Below, piece by piece: positions 42,890-52,660 of a DNA stretch of 64,000 bases. The DNA is from Mycolicibacterium diernhoferi (GTDB taxonomy: Bacteria > Actinomycetota > Actinomycetes > Mycobacteriales > Mycobacteriaceae). The DNA lies in assembly GCF_019456655.1 (NCBI RefSeq), contig NZ_CP080332.1, forward strand, positions 4,278,001 through 4,342,000, read 5' to 3'. How positions within the stretch are numbered: position 1 is the first letter of the stretch; each line of letters begins with the position of its first letter. The position numbers and the translations under genes were made by a program. The notes under the pieces were generated by a model. It was not told the DNA's origin. It saw nothing but the letters and a program-made list of their open reading frames with translations, and ran no database searches.

Positions 42890-44334
42890 GACGGCGGATT
42901 CCCTTCGGCCGGAAGCATCGGAGCATCAGGTGCCGGAGCCGGAGCCGGGCCACCGTAGCCCGGCAACAGCAGCCCGTCGAACGTGGTCGGGCTCGGTTGT
43001 GGCGCACCAGCAAGCAACGGGGCATGCGGTGTGGCGGGCAGCCCATTCGGTGCGTAGGCACCGCGGCCCGGAGGCTGTGGCGCGTTCCATCCGGGCGGCG
43101 GCGGCACATCGCCGGCGCCGGTGTAGGCGGAGATCGCCGGTGCCGGCTCGGGTTCGCGGGGAATGCCACCACCATTGGGCGCCAGCCGCATATCGGTGTA
43201 GATCAATTTGTCCGGGCTGGCCGATTTTGTCAGGTACGGGTTCATCGGGAGCGGCATTCCGTTGAAGTTGAGCAACCGCAGCGCCGGACCGAAGTACTGG
43301 TCACATAGCTTCGCGGTCTCCGGCGCGGTGACATTCTCGACGGCGCCGACCATGCCGCACACCGCCTGCACCGGATTGCTGAAGTTGGCGAAGGCGATGG
43401 ACCCCACCGGAGCACCGTTGGACACGTTGTACATGTTCAACGTGTTCGCGATGGCGGTGGGGGTGATGTGCAGGATGTTCTCGATGGCCAGCCGGCTGTC
43501 CACCAGGTTCTGCATCACATTGTTCAACCGGACGACCTGTTCCGAGGTCTCGTTGCGGGTGCCGGCGACGAAACGCTGCACCTCGTCGATGGCGAAGGAC
43601 AGGTCATTGAGCATGGCATCGAGGCTCGACCGGCTGTCGTTCACCACACTGGTCAAGGTGGCCAGCCGGTTCTCGAACATCACGATCTGCTCGCTGCTGC
43701 CGCGGATGGCGTCGACGAAGATGTGCAGGTTCTTGATGATGTCGACGATGTCGCCGCTGCCGTCGGCCATCACCCGCGCCACCCCGGACAGCTGAGCCAG
43801 CGTCTCGCGCAGCTTCGCACCGTTGCCGTCCATGGCACTGGCCGCACTGTCGATGAACCGAGACACCGAAGTGCCGTCCACGCCGCTACGCGGGCCCAAC
43901 TCCGTTGCCAGCCGTTCCAATTGGGTCTTGACCTGATCCCACTCCACCGGCACTGCGGTGCGATCCTCGGGGATGACCGCACCGTCGGCCATGGCGTCGT
44001 TGTCACCGTCACGGAACGGCGGGGTGAGCTGCACGAAGCGGGCGGCCACCAAGTTCGGAGCCACGATGATCGCCTTGGCGTCCGCCGGGACCGAGACATC
44101 CGGGTCGATCTGCAGGGTCAGCTTGGTCTGCCGTCCCCTGGGATCGATGGAGCGGATGGTGCCGACCTTCACCCCCGACACCCGCACCTCATCGCCCGGA
44201 TAGATCGCCGTGGCGGTCGGAAAGTACGCGGTGATGGTGGTGGGTTTGAAGAACACCTGGCGCACCAGGAACCCCGCACCGACCACCACGGCCACCGTGA
44301 CGCCGAGGACGAGCAGTCGTCTACGTGTGCTCAT
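42886..44334 (-). CDS. MceD-family protein
   Basis: 482 residues. Membrane anchor VLGVTVAVVVGAGFLV, MCE domain with TAYFPTATAIYPGDEVRVSG, then VGTIRSID; helical region; long Pro-rich C terminus. ATGA overlaps with both mceC and mceE indicate strict translational coupling. Confidence 0.93.
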   Translation of the reverse strand: MSTRRRLLVLGVTVAVVVGAGFLVRQVFFKPTTITAYFPTATAIYPGDEVRVSGVKVGTIRSIDPRGRQTKLTLQIDPDVSVPADAKAIIVAPNLVAARFVQLTPPFRDGDNDAMADGAVIPEDRTAVPVEWDQVKTQLERLATELGPRSGVDGTSVSRFIDSAASAMDGNGAKLRETLAQLSGVARVMADGSGDIVDIIKNLHIFVDAIRGSSEQIVMFENRLATLTSVVNDSRSSLDAMLNDLSFAIDEVQRFVAGTRNETSEQVVRLNNVMQNLVDSRLAIENILHITPTAIANTLNMYNVSNGAPVGSIAFANFSNPVQAVCGMVGAVENVTAPETAKLCDQYFGPALRLLNFNGMPLPMNPYLTKSASPDKLIYTDMRLAPNGGGIPREPEPAPAISAYTGAGDVPPPPGWNAPQPPGRGAYAPNGLPATPHAPLLAGAPQPSPTTFDGLLLPGYGGPAPAPAPDAPMLPAEGNPPS

Positions 44335-45473
44335 CGAGGCGCATCTCCTGGCAGCGGCGGTATGACGGGCAGCGGGAACGACCGCGGCGGCAGGTCTCCC
44401 GGCGAAGGAATACCGTTGACCGGGAACGGAAGTTCCGCGCGTGGGCCGGCGTTGTCCGGCGGTTGTCCGGCGTTGACGCCGCGCCGGAACCCGAAGGCGT
44501 AGTCGAGGAACGGCTGCAGCAGCTGTCCGAACACGATGTTGGGGATGTAGGCGCTGTAGTAGAACCCGTTCGACACCGTCTCACCCTGGGTGAGTTCGTA
44601 TTTGGCCAGGCCGGGCAGGGCTTGGGCGATGTTGTCTCGGTTCTTTTCCAGCACCTCGGACAACGAGTTCATCCGATCCAGTGCGGGTTTGAGTTGAGCC
44701 TCGTTATCGGCCACCACGCCGGACAACACCTGCGACACCTGGGATGTGTTGGCCAACAGGCTGACAATGGCCTGGCGGCGGTCGTTGAGCACACCGACGA
44801 GATCATTGGCGTTCAGGATGAGGGTGTTGACCTGCTCGCTGCGCTGGGACAGTACCCCGGTGACATCACCCGCACTGCGCAGCAGATCGCCGAGACTCTC
44901 GTTGCGGTTGTTCAGCGACTTGGACAGCCTGCTCAGGCCATCGAAGGTGGGGCCGAGTTGCGGAGCGATCTGGTCGATGGTCTGCGACAGCGTGTCCAGC
45001 GACTGGTTCAACGACTCGGTGTCGGTACCGGCGGTGTTGCTGGTCAGTTCGCCGACGGCGTCGGTCAGGGAATACGGAGACGAAGTGCGCGACAAGGGGA
45101 TCTCGTCGAGTCCGCGCATCCGCCCGCTGCCGGCCGGTTCCAGTGCCAACACCCGCTCCCCGAGCAGGGTGCCGGTCCGGATGTGAGCCTGGGTCTCCGA
45201 GCCCAGCCCGTACTTCCCCTCCAGGGTGAACGTCACCAGGGCATCGCCGTTGTCCAGCTTGATATCCGACACCGAACCGACCTTGATACCCGATAACGTC
45301 ACATCGTTGCCGTTACTCAGGCCACCGGCTTCGGCGAACCGAGCTTGGTAACGCACCGAGTTCGCCCATTCGCTGAGACGGTCGGGTTGCAGGCCGACGG
45401 CGATGATCAAGACCATCAGGACGACGCCGATCACACCGGATCGGATCAGATGGCCTCCGCGATACTTCAGCAT
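44331..45473 (-). CDS. MceC-family protein
   Basis: 380 residues from MLKYRGGHLIRSGVIGVVL. Anchor helix, MCE domain (YQARFAEAGGLSNGNDVTLS, GIKVGSVSDIKL) and helical needle. Uniquely in this operon it does not overlap the preceding gene: 67 bp separate it from mceB, and this gap contains a 25-codon ORF in another frame that could be a shifted N-terminal extension of MceC. Confidence 0.92.
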   Translation of the reverse strand: MLKYRGGHLIRSGVIGVVLMVLIIAVGLQPDRLSEWANSVRYQARFAEAGGLSNGNDVTLSGIKVGSVSDIKLDNGDALVTFTLEGKYGLGSETQAHIRTGTLLGERVLALEPAGSGRMRGLDEIPLSRTSSPYSLTDAVGELTSNTAGTDTESLNQSLDTLSQTIDQIAPQLGPTFDGLSRLSKSLNNRNESLGDLLRSAGDVTGVLSQRSEQVNTLILNANDLVGVLNDRRQAIVSLLANTSQVSQVLSGVVADNEAQLKPALDRMNSLSEVLEKNRDNIAQALPGLAKYELTQGETVSNGFYYSAYIPNIVFGQLLQPFLDYAFGFRRGVNAGQPPDNAGPRAELPFPVNGIPSPGDLPPRSFPLPVIPPLPGDAPR

Positions 45474-45544
45474 CGAGCGTCACACCACCTTTCTGTGTCC
45501 TCGGCCAAGTCCCCTGTGCGATCCGCGAAGTGCATGGTGCTCAT
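45467..45544 (-). other. Short ORF linking mceB and mceC
   Basis: 25 codons (MSTMHFADRTGDLAEDTERW plus five residues). The ATG overlaps the mceB stop (ATGA) and the TGA overlaps the mceC start (ATGCTGA). Could be a coupling peptide or the original MceC N terminus separated by a one-base shift. No evidence of a separate function. Confidence 0.35.
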
Positions 45545-46569
45545 CCGCTGTCCGAGCATCGACCCTCTTCCTGCCTGATCCAGGGGAATACCACGGTGCG
45601 GCCCTGCAAATCGCTGGCGCGCACGGTGACGCCGCAGATGTAGTACTGGATGAACCCGCCGTAGGCGCCGAGACGAATGGCCTTGCGGTAGTTCTCGGGG
45701 GCCTTCTGCAGCGAGACGTCGAGGCTGTCCTTGCCGGCATCGATATTGGTGGCCAGCCGATTGGTCTCGGCGATGACGCCTGCGAGCGGCTTCCGGGCAT
45801 TGCCCAGGAAGTCGGCCAGCGATGCCGTGCCGTTGTCGAGGGCGGTGATGGCGGTGGCGATCGGATCCTCGTCCTCGTGCAGACCGCTCACCAACCGCTG
45901 GATCCGATCGACCGCACCGGAGAACCGGTCACCGTCCTCGGCCAGTGTGCCCAGCACCGTGCTCAACTCGTCGATCAGCGATTCGACCACCTGGTTGTTG
46001 TCGGCGAGTTCGCTGCTGAACGACGAGGTCTTGGACAGCAACGATTCGATGGTCCCGCCCTGACCCTGCATGATCTGGATCAGCGAGGCGGTCAAGGCAT
46101 TGACATCCTGCGGATTCAGGCCCTGGATGACCGGTTTGAGGCCACCGAGCAGCAGGTCCAGATCGAGTGCGGGAGCGGTGCGCTCCACCGGGATCTGGGC
46201 TCCGGCCGGCTGCACGTGAGTCGATCCGGGCCCGTCCAGCAGCTCCAGATAACGGTCACCGACCAGATTCAGATACCGCACCGCCGCCTTGGTGCCGTCG
46301 GTCAGCACGACCGTCCGGTCGGCGTCGAACGTGACCAGCACATTGCCATCGGCGAGCAGCGACACATCCTCGACGGTCCCGACCCGGAGACCGGCAACCC
46401 GAACGCTGTCACCGGCTTTCAGCCGCGACGCATCCTTGAACACCGCTGAATAGCCGGTGGTCGATCCGGTGCGGGCCTCGGAGAAGACCGCGAACAGCGC
46501 ACCGGTCAGCAGCACCATCACCACGGCGAAGACGCCGAACTTGAGCAGAATTCCGCGTGATCCCGTCAT
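45541..46569 (-). CDS. MceB-family protein
   Basis: 342 residues. Anchor LLKFGVFAVVMVLLTGALF, MCE domain (GYSAVFKDASRLKAGDSVRV, VGTVEDVSLL), helical region; ends with the conserved ICGVTVRASDLQGRTVVFPW segment typical of MceB. Overlaps the mceA stop (ATGA). Confidence 0.93.
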   Translation of the reverse strand: MTGSRGILLKFGVFAVVMVLLTGALFAVFSEARTGSTTGYSAVFKDASRLKAGDSVRVAGLRVGTVEDVSLLADGNVLVTFDADRTVVLTDGTKAAVRYLNLVGDRYLELLDGPGSTHVQPAGAQIPVERTAPALDLDLLLGGLKPVIQGLNPQDVNALTASLIQIMQGQGGTIESLLSKTSSFSSELADNNQVVESLIDELSTVLGTLAEDGDRFSGAVDRIQRLVSGLHEDEDPIATAITALDNGTASLADFLGNARKPLAGVIAETNRLATNIDAGKDSLDVSLQKAPENYRKAIRLGAYGGFIQYYICGVTVRASDLQGRTVVFPWIRQEEGRCSDSG

Positions 46570-47762
46570 CCCGGCATCCCTACCTGTGCGCTGTTACGTG
46601 GCGGCCCGCCCAACGGCCCGAACAGCATCTGCTTGAGGCCATCCGAGTTGAGCAGGATGCCCTGGTTTCCGTACTGATAGGGGTTGGCGCCGGTGTCGAC
46701 GACCAGCGCCGGCACCCGGTATTCCGGAGGCACATCGGGCAGTCCGAACTCCTTGCAGTAGGAGCGCGGCGCAGTGGCGGCCACCTTGGGCAGGTCCTGG
46801 GGATAGCGATAGCGCTCGACGCCCAGCGTCAGGCTGGCCGAGATGATGATGCCCGGCACGTCGAACGGCGGTGACTTGGAGAACGGCACCAGACCGCCGA
46901 TACCGCAACCAATGCCCTCGTGGTACTTGGCCAGCAGTTCGGACGTCGGCAGCAGGATGTGCGCCAGATCCCGCAGCGCCTGCCGGTTACCACCGACCAC
47001 CTCGTTGCCGACGTCGGCCAATCCGATTGCGCTGATGAGGAATGCGTCCAGGTTCTCCTGCTCATCGACGATGCTGTTGCCCAGCGTGCTGGCATTGTCG
47101 ATGGCGTTCACCAGATCGGGCGCACCGTCGGCGTAGGCGCTGAGCACCGGCGGCATCTGTTCGGTCAGCGTCGCCATGTTGTCCAGGCTCGGCTCGATCT
47201 TGGCCAGGAAGTTGTTGAAATCGGTGAGGGTGCGCCCGAACTGCTCACCACGCCCGTTGAACGCGGCGGACATCGCGCCGAGGGTCTCGTTGACCTTCAG
47301 CGGGTCGATCGAGTCCAGCAGCTGGGTGAGCTGCTGGAAGACGGTGTTGACCTCGACCGTGACGTGGTCACCCTGCAGGACATCCCCGGCGCGGACCGGC
47401 TCACCGGAGGGAGCGGCCGGGTTCTGCAGCTGGACGAACTTGGCTCCGAACACCGTCGAGGACGCGATGTCGACCTGGACGTTGGACGGAATCCGCTTGA
47501 GCTGTGCGGGATCCATGGCCAGATGCAGCACGGCCATCCCGTCGGGACGGGACTCGATCGAGGACACCGTGCCCACCTGCACCCCGCGCATCTTCACCTT
47601 GGCGTCGGGGTTCATCACCAGACCGGCGCGCTCGGACACCACGGTCAGCGGCACGGTCTCGGTGAAGCTGCCTCGGAACAGCCCCACGGACAACCCGACG
47701 ATCAGCCCGATCACCACCACGGTGACCAGACCGGCCAGCACGCGCCCATTGGTTTGCGTCAT
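46566..47762 (-). CDS. MceA-family protein
   Basis: 398 residues. Anchor LAGLVTVVVIGLIVGLSVGL, MCE domain (TVVSERAGLVMNPDAKVKMR, GVQVGTVSSIESR), helical needle and a C-terminal CGIGG...YCKEFGLPD region. Begins 12 bp after YrbE-B. First of the six substrate-channel subunits. Confidence 0.94.
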   Translation of the reverse strand: MTQTNGRVLAGLVTVVVIGLIVGLSVGLFRGSFTETVPLTVVSERAGLVMNPDAKVKMRGVQVGTVSSIESRPDGMAVLHLAMDPAQLKRIPSNVQVDIASSTVFGAKFVQLQNPAAPSGEPVRAGDVLQGDHVTVEVNTVFQQLTQLLDSIDPLKVNETLGAMSAAFNGRGEQFGRTLTDFNNFLAKIEPSLDNMATLTEQMPPVLSAYADGAPDLVNAIDNASTLGNSIVDEQENLDAFLISAIGLADVGNEVVGGNRQALRDLAHILLPTSELLAKYHEGIGCGIGGLVPFSKSPPFDVPGIIISASLTLGVERYRYPQDLPKVAATAPRSYCKEFGLPDVPPEYRVPALVVDTGANPYQYGNQGILLNSDGLKQMLFGPLGGPPRNSAQVGMPG

Positions 47763-47774
47763 CGACTGTTGCCC

Positions 47775-48632
47775 CTAGCCCGACAGGTTGAAGTTGCCGT
47801 TGGAGCCGTAGATGGCCAGCGACACCAGCAGGGTCACCGAGACCACCACGACCAGAGAGGTCCGCACCGCGTTGCCGACCGCCACGCCCACACCGGAAGG
47901 TCCGCCGGTGGCGAAGAACCCGAAGTAGGTGTGGATGAACAGCACTGCCAAGGCCATCAGAATCGCCTGCAGGAACGACCAGAGCAGATCGATCGGATTC
48001 AGGAACGTGTTGAAGTAGTGCGAGTACAGACCGCCGGACTGACCGAACAGCACCGTGGTGGTGAACTCACTGGCCAGGAAGGACAACACCACCGCAATCG
48101 AGTACAGCGGGGTGATGGCAATCATGCCGGCCACGATCCGGGTGGACACCAGATATTCGACCGGACGGATCGCCATGGCCTCCAGCGCGTCGATCTCCTC
48201 GTTGATCCGCATCGCACCGAGCTGCGCGGTGACGCCGGCGCCGAAGGTGGCGGCCAGGCCGATGCCGGCGATCACGGGTGCGGCGATGCGGACATTGATG
48301 AATGCGGACAGGAAGCCGGTGAGCGCCTCGATGCCGATATTGCCCAGGCTCGAATAGCCCTGCACGGCAAGGGTGCCGCCGGTGGCCAGGGTGAGGAAGC
48401 CGACGATGACCAGCGTGCCGCCGATCATGGCCAACGCCCCGGCGCCCATCGAGATCTCCGCGATCAGCCGGATCACCTCACGGCGGTAACGCATGACGGC
48501 CAGCGGAATACCCTTGACCGCGCGGGCGTAGAACAGAGTGTGATCGCCCAGCGAGGCCAGCGTGAGCACGGGGCGCTTGAAGCTGCGCGCCAGCCTCGGA
48601 TAGGTCGACTTCAGAACCGCTGCGTTGCCCAT
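47775..48632 (-). CDS. YrbE-B (MlaE-family permease)
   Basis: 285 residues from MGNAAVLKSTYPRL. Five or six membrane helices; contains the EEIDALEAMAIRPVEYLV motif that binds the cytoplasmic ATPase (MceG, encoded elsewhere in mycobacteria). Permease half of the Mce lipid importer. Starts 5 bp after YrbE-A. Confidence 0.94.
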   Translation of the reverse strand: MGNAAVLKSTYPRLARSFKRPVLTLASLGDHTLFYARAVKGIPLAVMRYRREVIRLIAEISMGAGALAMIGGTLVIVGFLTLATGGTLAVQGYSSLGNIGIEALTGFLSAFINVRIAAPVIAGIGLAATFGAGVTAQLGAMRINEEIDALEAMAIRPVEYLVSTRIVAGMIAITPLYSIAVVLSFLASEFTTTVLFGQSGGLYSHYFNTFLNPIDLLWSFLQAILMALAVLFIHTYFGFFATGGPSGVGVAVGNAVRTSLVVVVSVTLLVSLAIYGSNGNFNLSG

Positions 48633-48637
48633 CCCGG

Positions 48638-49447
48638 TCAGCTGTCCGTCATCTGGATGCCGATGGCGGTGACCACCACGTTGACCACGAACAGCGCCAT
48701 GAATGCGTACACCACCGTCTCGTTGACCGCGTTGCCGACGGCCTTGGCGCCGCCGCCGCTGATCGTCAGACCCCGGTAGCAGGCGATCAATCCGGCGATC
48801 AGACCGAACAGCCCGGCCTTCACACAGGAGATGATGACCTCGGGCACGCCGGTCAGCAGGGTGATCCCGGCCGCGAACGCGCCCGGGTTGACGTCCTGGA
48901 CGAACACCGAGAAGGCGTAGCCGCCCAGGATGCCGATGATCACCACCAGGCTGTTGAGCAGCAGGGCCACCACACCTGATGCCAGCATGCGTGGCGTCAC
49001 CAGCCGCTGCACCGGGTTGATGCCCAGCACCTCCATGGCGTCGATCTCTTCGCGGATGGTCCGCGATCCGAGGTCGGCGCACATGGCCGTCGCACCGGCC
49101 CCGGCGACGATCAGCACCGTCACCATCGGGCCGACCTGGGTGACGGCGCCGAAGGCCGCACCGGCACCGGACAGGTCCGCCGCGCCGAGTTCGCGCAACA
49201 GGATGTTCAGCGTGAAGGACACCAGCACGGTGAACGGAATCGCCACCAGCAGTGTCGGTCCCAGCGACACCCGGGCCACGAACCAGGCCTGCTCCAGGAA
49301 CTCGCGCCAGAAGAACGGGCGCTGAAAAAGGAACTTGAACGCATCCGCGCTCATCGCGAACAGGCCGCCGACGGCCTGCATCGGGCCTGAGGCGTTACGC
49401 GCTATCGAGATACCGGGAGACCACCGATCCGGACCCTTACCTGCCAT
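48638..49447 (-). CDS. YrbE-A (MlaE-family permease)
   Basis: 269 residues, several membrane helices and the coupling motif IREEIDAMEVLGINPVQRLV. First gene of the eight-gene yrbE-mce operon (49447-39968). Its start overlaps by 11 bp the end of a decayed thiolase reading frame, so the operon may be read from promoters further upstream at the ALDH/CoA-transferase genes. Confidence 0.94.
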   Translation of the reverse strand: MAGKGPDRWSPGISIARNASGPMQAVGGLFAMSADAFKFLFQRPFFWREFLEQAWFVARVSLGPTLLVAIPFTVLVSFTLNILLRELGAADLSGAGAAFGAVTQVGPMVTVLIVAGAGATAMCADLGSRTIREEIDAMEVLGINPVQRLVTPRMLASGVVALLLNSLVVIIGILGGYAFSVFVQDVNPGAFAAGITLLTGVPEVIISCVKAGLFGLIAGLIACYRGLTISGGGAKAVGNAVNETVVYAFMALFVVNVVVTAIGIQMTDS

Positions 49448-49850
49448 GCCTGCCGGGTCCTTCCAAAGTCGTGACTGCTGCTACTGCGGTCGGTCCGCCT
49501 ACGTTGTGCGCCAAAGTGACTCGGGCCTCATCCAGTTGATCGGTCGCGTCCCTGCGCTGCTGCGCAGATAGCTCACCGCACTGTGCCACACCGGTGGCAC
49601 TCGGCGGATGGACTTTGATGACTTCCACTCCGGCCGACCCGTGTCCGTCGAAGCGGTCCGCGAAGCCCAGATATTCATAACGGATGAGCTCTATCCCGGT
49701 GCAGAAATCGTGCACTTCGGCGTCCTCGACGTCCGACGTGCCCAACGCCCCGACGGCACGGCTCATCGCATCCTGGTCGTCGCCGGATACCCGGCGCACG
49801 GGGGCGCCCCAGCATGCCGGATTGGCAGTGGTCGACGACAGGTAGGGCAT
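49437..49850 (-). pseudogene. Thiolase (acetyl-CoA acetyltransferase/lipid-transfer type) remnant
   Basis: An open frame of about 137 codons carries pieces of the C-terminal half of a mycobacterial SCPx/lipid-transfer-type thiolase: DVEDAEVHDFCTGIELI, then YEYLGFADRF, then HPPSATGVAQCGELSAQQR and ARVTLAHNVGGPTAVAAVT. The N-terminal domain and the nucleophilic Cys region are missing, and the usual VNPSGGLKAKGHP stretch is deleted and altered (GHP is now VHP). This is best read as a decaying fragment of the gene that would complete beta-oxidation here. It fills most of the 431 bp between the CoA-transferase and yrbE genes. Confidence 0.7.
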
Positions 49851-49878
49851 GGGCTGTATGGGGACCTCTCGGACTCGG

Positions 49879-51087
49879 TTAGGTGATTGCGCCTGCGGTT
49901 TTCAGTTCGATGATGCGGTCCCAGTCCAGGCCGAGTTCCAGGAGGATCTCTTCGGTCTGTTCGGCGAAGCCGGGGGCTCCTCCGGTGCTGGGCGCGGTCA
50001 CGTCGAACTGCACCGGATTGGCCACCAGTTCCAGCTCCCCGGCCTGCACGATGTATTCGTTGGAGCGGACCTGGGCGTCCTTGGCGGCTTGCAGGGTGTC
50101 CTGCACCGGCGCCCACGGCCCGGCCAGTGTCGCGAACCGCTCACTCCACTCGGGCAGTGTGCGCTTGAGCATCGCCTCGGACAGGATCTCGTTGGCCGCC
50201 GCGGTGTTCTCCGCGATCGACTCGGCGGTGGCGAACCGCGGATCGTCGATCAGATCCTCGAGGTCCATGTGCCGGCAGACATCGGCCCAGAACTTCGTCG
50301 GCTGCATCATGACGAAGGAGATGTACCGGTCATCCGCGGTCGGGTAGAGCCCGACCAGCGGATTGAACGGTGAGCCTTGGGTTCCCGGCGGGAAGGCCTC
50401 CATCCGCTCCTGCAGGTGATTGGTCAGGGCCACGGTGTGGCCGAGTGCCCACAGGCCGCTGCCCAGCAGGGACACGTCGACCACCGACGGCTCCCCGGTG
50501 CGTTCCCGCTTGAGCAGCGCCGCGGCGATGCCACCGGCCAGGTTCGTGCCGGAGATGGTGTCGCCGTAGGCGGGTCCCGGCGGGCCGACCATGCCCGGGG
50601 TGTCCGGCGGGGTGATCGTGCGCGCGGTGCCGGCCCGGCACCAGAACGCGGTCATGTCGTACCCGCCCTTGACCGCCTCTTCGCCGCGCGGACCGAGTGC
50701 GCTGCCCCGGGCGTAGATGACGGTCGGGTTCACCGCGCGGATGTCCTCCACATCGATGCCGAACTTCTCCCGGTGCCCGGGCAGGAAGCTGGTCAGGAAC
50801 ACGTCGGCGCGTTTCGCCAACTCCAGCAGTACCTCTTTGCCCTCCGGCACCGACATGTCCAGCCCGATGCTGCGCTTGCCGCGGTTGGCGTGCTCGATGT
50901 TCGGGTTGGGATCGCCCTCCACCCGCAGCAGACCGGTCTGGCGCAGACCGCGCTGCGGGTCGCCGGTGACCGCGTGCTCGACCTTGACGACATCGGCTCC
51001 CCATTCGGCGAGCACCGCGCCGGCCGAGGGCACGAAGCCGTACATGGCGACCTCGAGGACCCGGATTCCGTCCAGTGGCTTGCTCAT
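49879..51087 (-). CDS. CaiB/BaiF (class III) CoA-transferase
   Basis: 402 residues from MSKPLDGIRVLEVAMYGFVP. Family marks: GADVVKVEH near residue 30, NRGKRSIGLDM, then LTSFLPGHREKFGID (the catalytic Asp is expected 5' of VFLTSF). Moves CoA between an acyl-CoA and a free acid, allowing ATP-independent activation or racemase-like chemistry. 31 bp after the ALDH gene, same operon. Confidence 0.9.
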   Translation of the reverse strand: MSKPLDGIRVLEVAMYGFVPSAGAVLAEWGADVVKVEHAVTGDPQRGLRQTGLLRVEGDPNPNIEHANRGKRSIGLDMSVPEGKEVLLELAKRADVFLTSFLPGHREKFGIDVEDIRAVNPTVIYARGSALGPRGEEAVKGGYDMTAFWCRAGTARTITPPDTPGMVGPPGPAYGDTISGTNLAGGIAAALLKRERTGEPSVVDVSLLGSGLWALGHTVALTNHLQERMEAFPPGTQGSPFNPLVGLYPTADDRYISFVMMQPTKFWADVCRHMDLEDLIDDPRFATAESIAENTAAANEILSEAMLKRTLPEWSERFATLAGPWAPVQDTLQAAKDAQVRSNEYIVQAGELELVANPVQFDVTAPSTGGAPGFAEQTEEILLELGLDWDRIIELKTAGAIT

Positions 51088-51118
51088 TCGCTGCACCCTC
51101 TCTTCTTCGCGCGAGTGC

Positions 51119-52627
51119 TCATCCGGCCACCGGCACCGCGAAGGTCTTGCTCTCCAGGAATTCCTCCAGGCCGGCCACACCCATCTCACGGCCGATACCG
51201 GACTGCTTGTAGCCACCGAACGGGCTGTCCGGGCTGAAGTAGTTGCCGCCGTTGATGGAGAAGGTCCCGGTCCGGATGCGCCGCGCGATGCCCAGCGCGC
51301 GCTGCTCGCTGCCGAAGACCGCACCCGACAGGCCGTAGATGGAGTTGTTCGCGATCCGCACCGCATCGTCGTCATCGTCGTAGGCGATCACCGCGAGGAC
51401 CGGTCCGAACACCTCCTCCTGGGCGATCTCACTGTCGGGATCGACGTCGGTGAGCAGCGTCGGCGTGTAGAAGTAGCCGGGCCCCTTCTTCTCGCCGCCG
51501 GTCACCAGCGTCGCGCCGGCCTGCACGGCCCGCTGCACCATCCCGTCGACCTTGTCGCGCTGCTTCTCACTGATCAGCGGGCCCATGTAGGTGCCCGGAT
51601 CGGTCGGGTCCCCGTACCGCACATGCCCGAAGTTGGCCTTGACCAGTTCGACGATTTCGTCGTGATGCTTGCGCGGCACCAGCAGCCGGGAGGTCAGCGC
51701 GCAGCCCTGTCCGGCGTGGGTGACCATGCTGAAGGCGGAAAACACTGCGGCGGTGCCGAAGTCGGCATCATCGAGCACGATGGCCGCGGACTTGCCACCC
51801 AGCTCCAGGAAGACCCTCTTCAAGGTCGAGCTGGCGGCGGCCATGATGGCCCGGCCGGTCGGGGTGGACCCGGTGAAGGTCACCATGTCGACATCAGGGT
51901 CGGTGGTCAGCACCGCGCCGACCTGCGGGTCGGCGCCACTGAGGACGTTGACGACGCCGGCCGGGATGTCGGTGTGCTCGGCGATCAGCTCGCCGAGAGC
52001 GAGGGTGATCAGCGGGGTGTCCGGTGCCGCCTTGAGGACGACGGTGCATCCGGCGGCCAGTGCCGGTGCCAGCTTGGCCAGCGCCAACTGGTTCGGGTAG
52101 TTGTAGGCGATGATGGCCGCGACGACGCCGCCGGCCTCCTTCTCCACCCAGCGGTGATGCTGCATCCCGCGGCTCTCGATGTTTCCGAGGTCCTCGGTGA
52201 ACGGGTAGTCGCGCAGCAGATTGAGGTAGTACTCGACGATCGCGATCGGCTGGTCGAGTTGCGCGCCCAGGTTCAGCGCCGCGGTGGCGCCGACCTCGGC
52301 GGTGGTGAGCGCGGCCAGATCGTCACGGTTGGCGACCAGCGCCCGGTGGAACTGCTCCAGGCAACGGATCCGCAGCGCGACATCGGTAGCCCAGCCCGAG
52401 TGGTCGAAGGCGCGTCGCGCGGCGGCGACGGCCGCCTCCGCATCGGCGATCGAAGCGTCCGGCGCGTGGCCGAGGACCTCACCCGTTGCGGGGTTCACGG
52501 TGGCGAATGTGCGTGCCGCGTCGACGAGTTTCCCGTCGATGAGCATGCGCCGATCGGCCTTTTCGTGTGCTGGTTCGCGGACCGGATCGCTGCCGTTGGT
52601 GGCGGCGATCGTGGGGGTCTCCGACAT
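51119..52627 (-). CDS. Aldehyde dehydrogenase
   Basis: 502 residues from MSETPTIAATNG, GAGGAG before the ATG. NAD-binding and catalytic residues: IAYNYPNQLALAKLAPALAA, TFTGSTPTGRAI, ELGGKSAAI (Glu) and HAGQGCALTSR (nucleophile Cys), then EVFGPVLAV and FGGYKQSGIGRE. Oxidises an aldehyde to the acid, likely the product of the SDR/P450 steps. First gene of the unit leading into the mce operon. Confidence 0.93.
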   Translation of the reverse strand: MSETPTIAATNGSDPVREPAHEKADRRMLIDGKLVDAARTFATVNPATGEVLGHAPDASIADAEAAVAAARRAFDHSGWATDVALRIRCLEQFHRALVANRDDLAALTTAEVGATAALNLGAQLDQPIAIVEYYLNLLRDYPFTEDLGNIESRGMQHHRWVEKEAGGVVAAIIAYNYPNQLALAKLAPALAAGCTVVLKAAPDTPLITLALGELIAEHTDIPAGVVNVLSGADPQVGAVLTTDPDVDMVTFTGSTPTGRAIMAAASSTLKRVFLELGGKSAAIVLDDADFGTAAVFSAFSMVTHAGQGCALTSRLLVPRKHHDEIVELVKANFGHVRYGDPTDPGTYMGPLISEKQRDKVDGMVQRAVQAGATLVTGGEKKGPGYFYTPTLLTDVDPDSEIAQEEVFGPVLAVIAYDDDDDAVRIANNSIYGLSGAVFGSEQRALGIARRIRTGTFSINGGNYFSPDSPFGGYKQSGIGREMGVAGLEEFLESKTFAVPVAG

Positions 52628-52645
52628 CGGGCTCCTCACTGTGAT

Positions 52646-52660
52646 GGAAATTTCATTCTC
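52646..52660. promoter_or_regulatory. Operator variant upstream of ALDH
   Basis: GGAAAT-TTC-ATTCTC matches GAGAAT-N3-ATTCTC at 10 of 12 arm bases, 18 bp before the ALDH start. An overlapping TTCTCATC (52656-52663) / GATGAGAA (52687-52694) dyad is also present. Confidence 0.45.
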
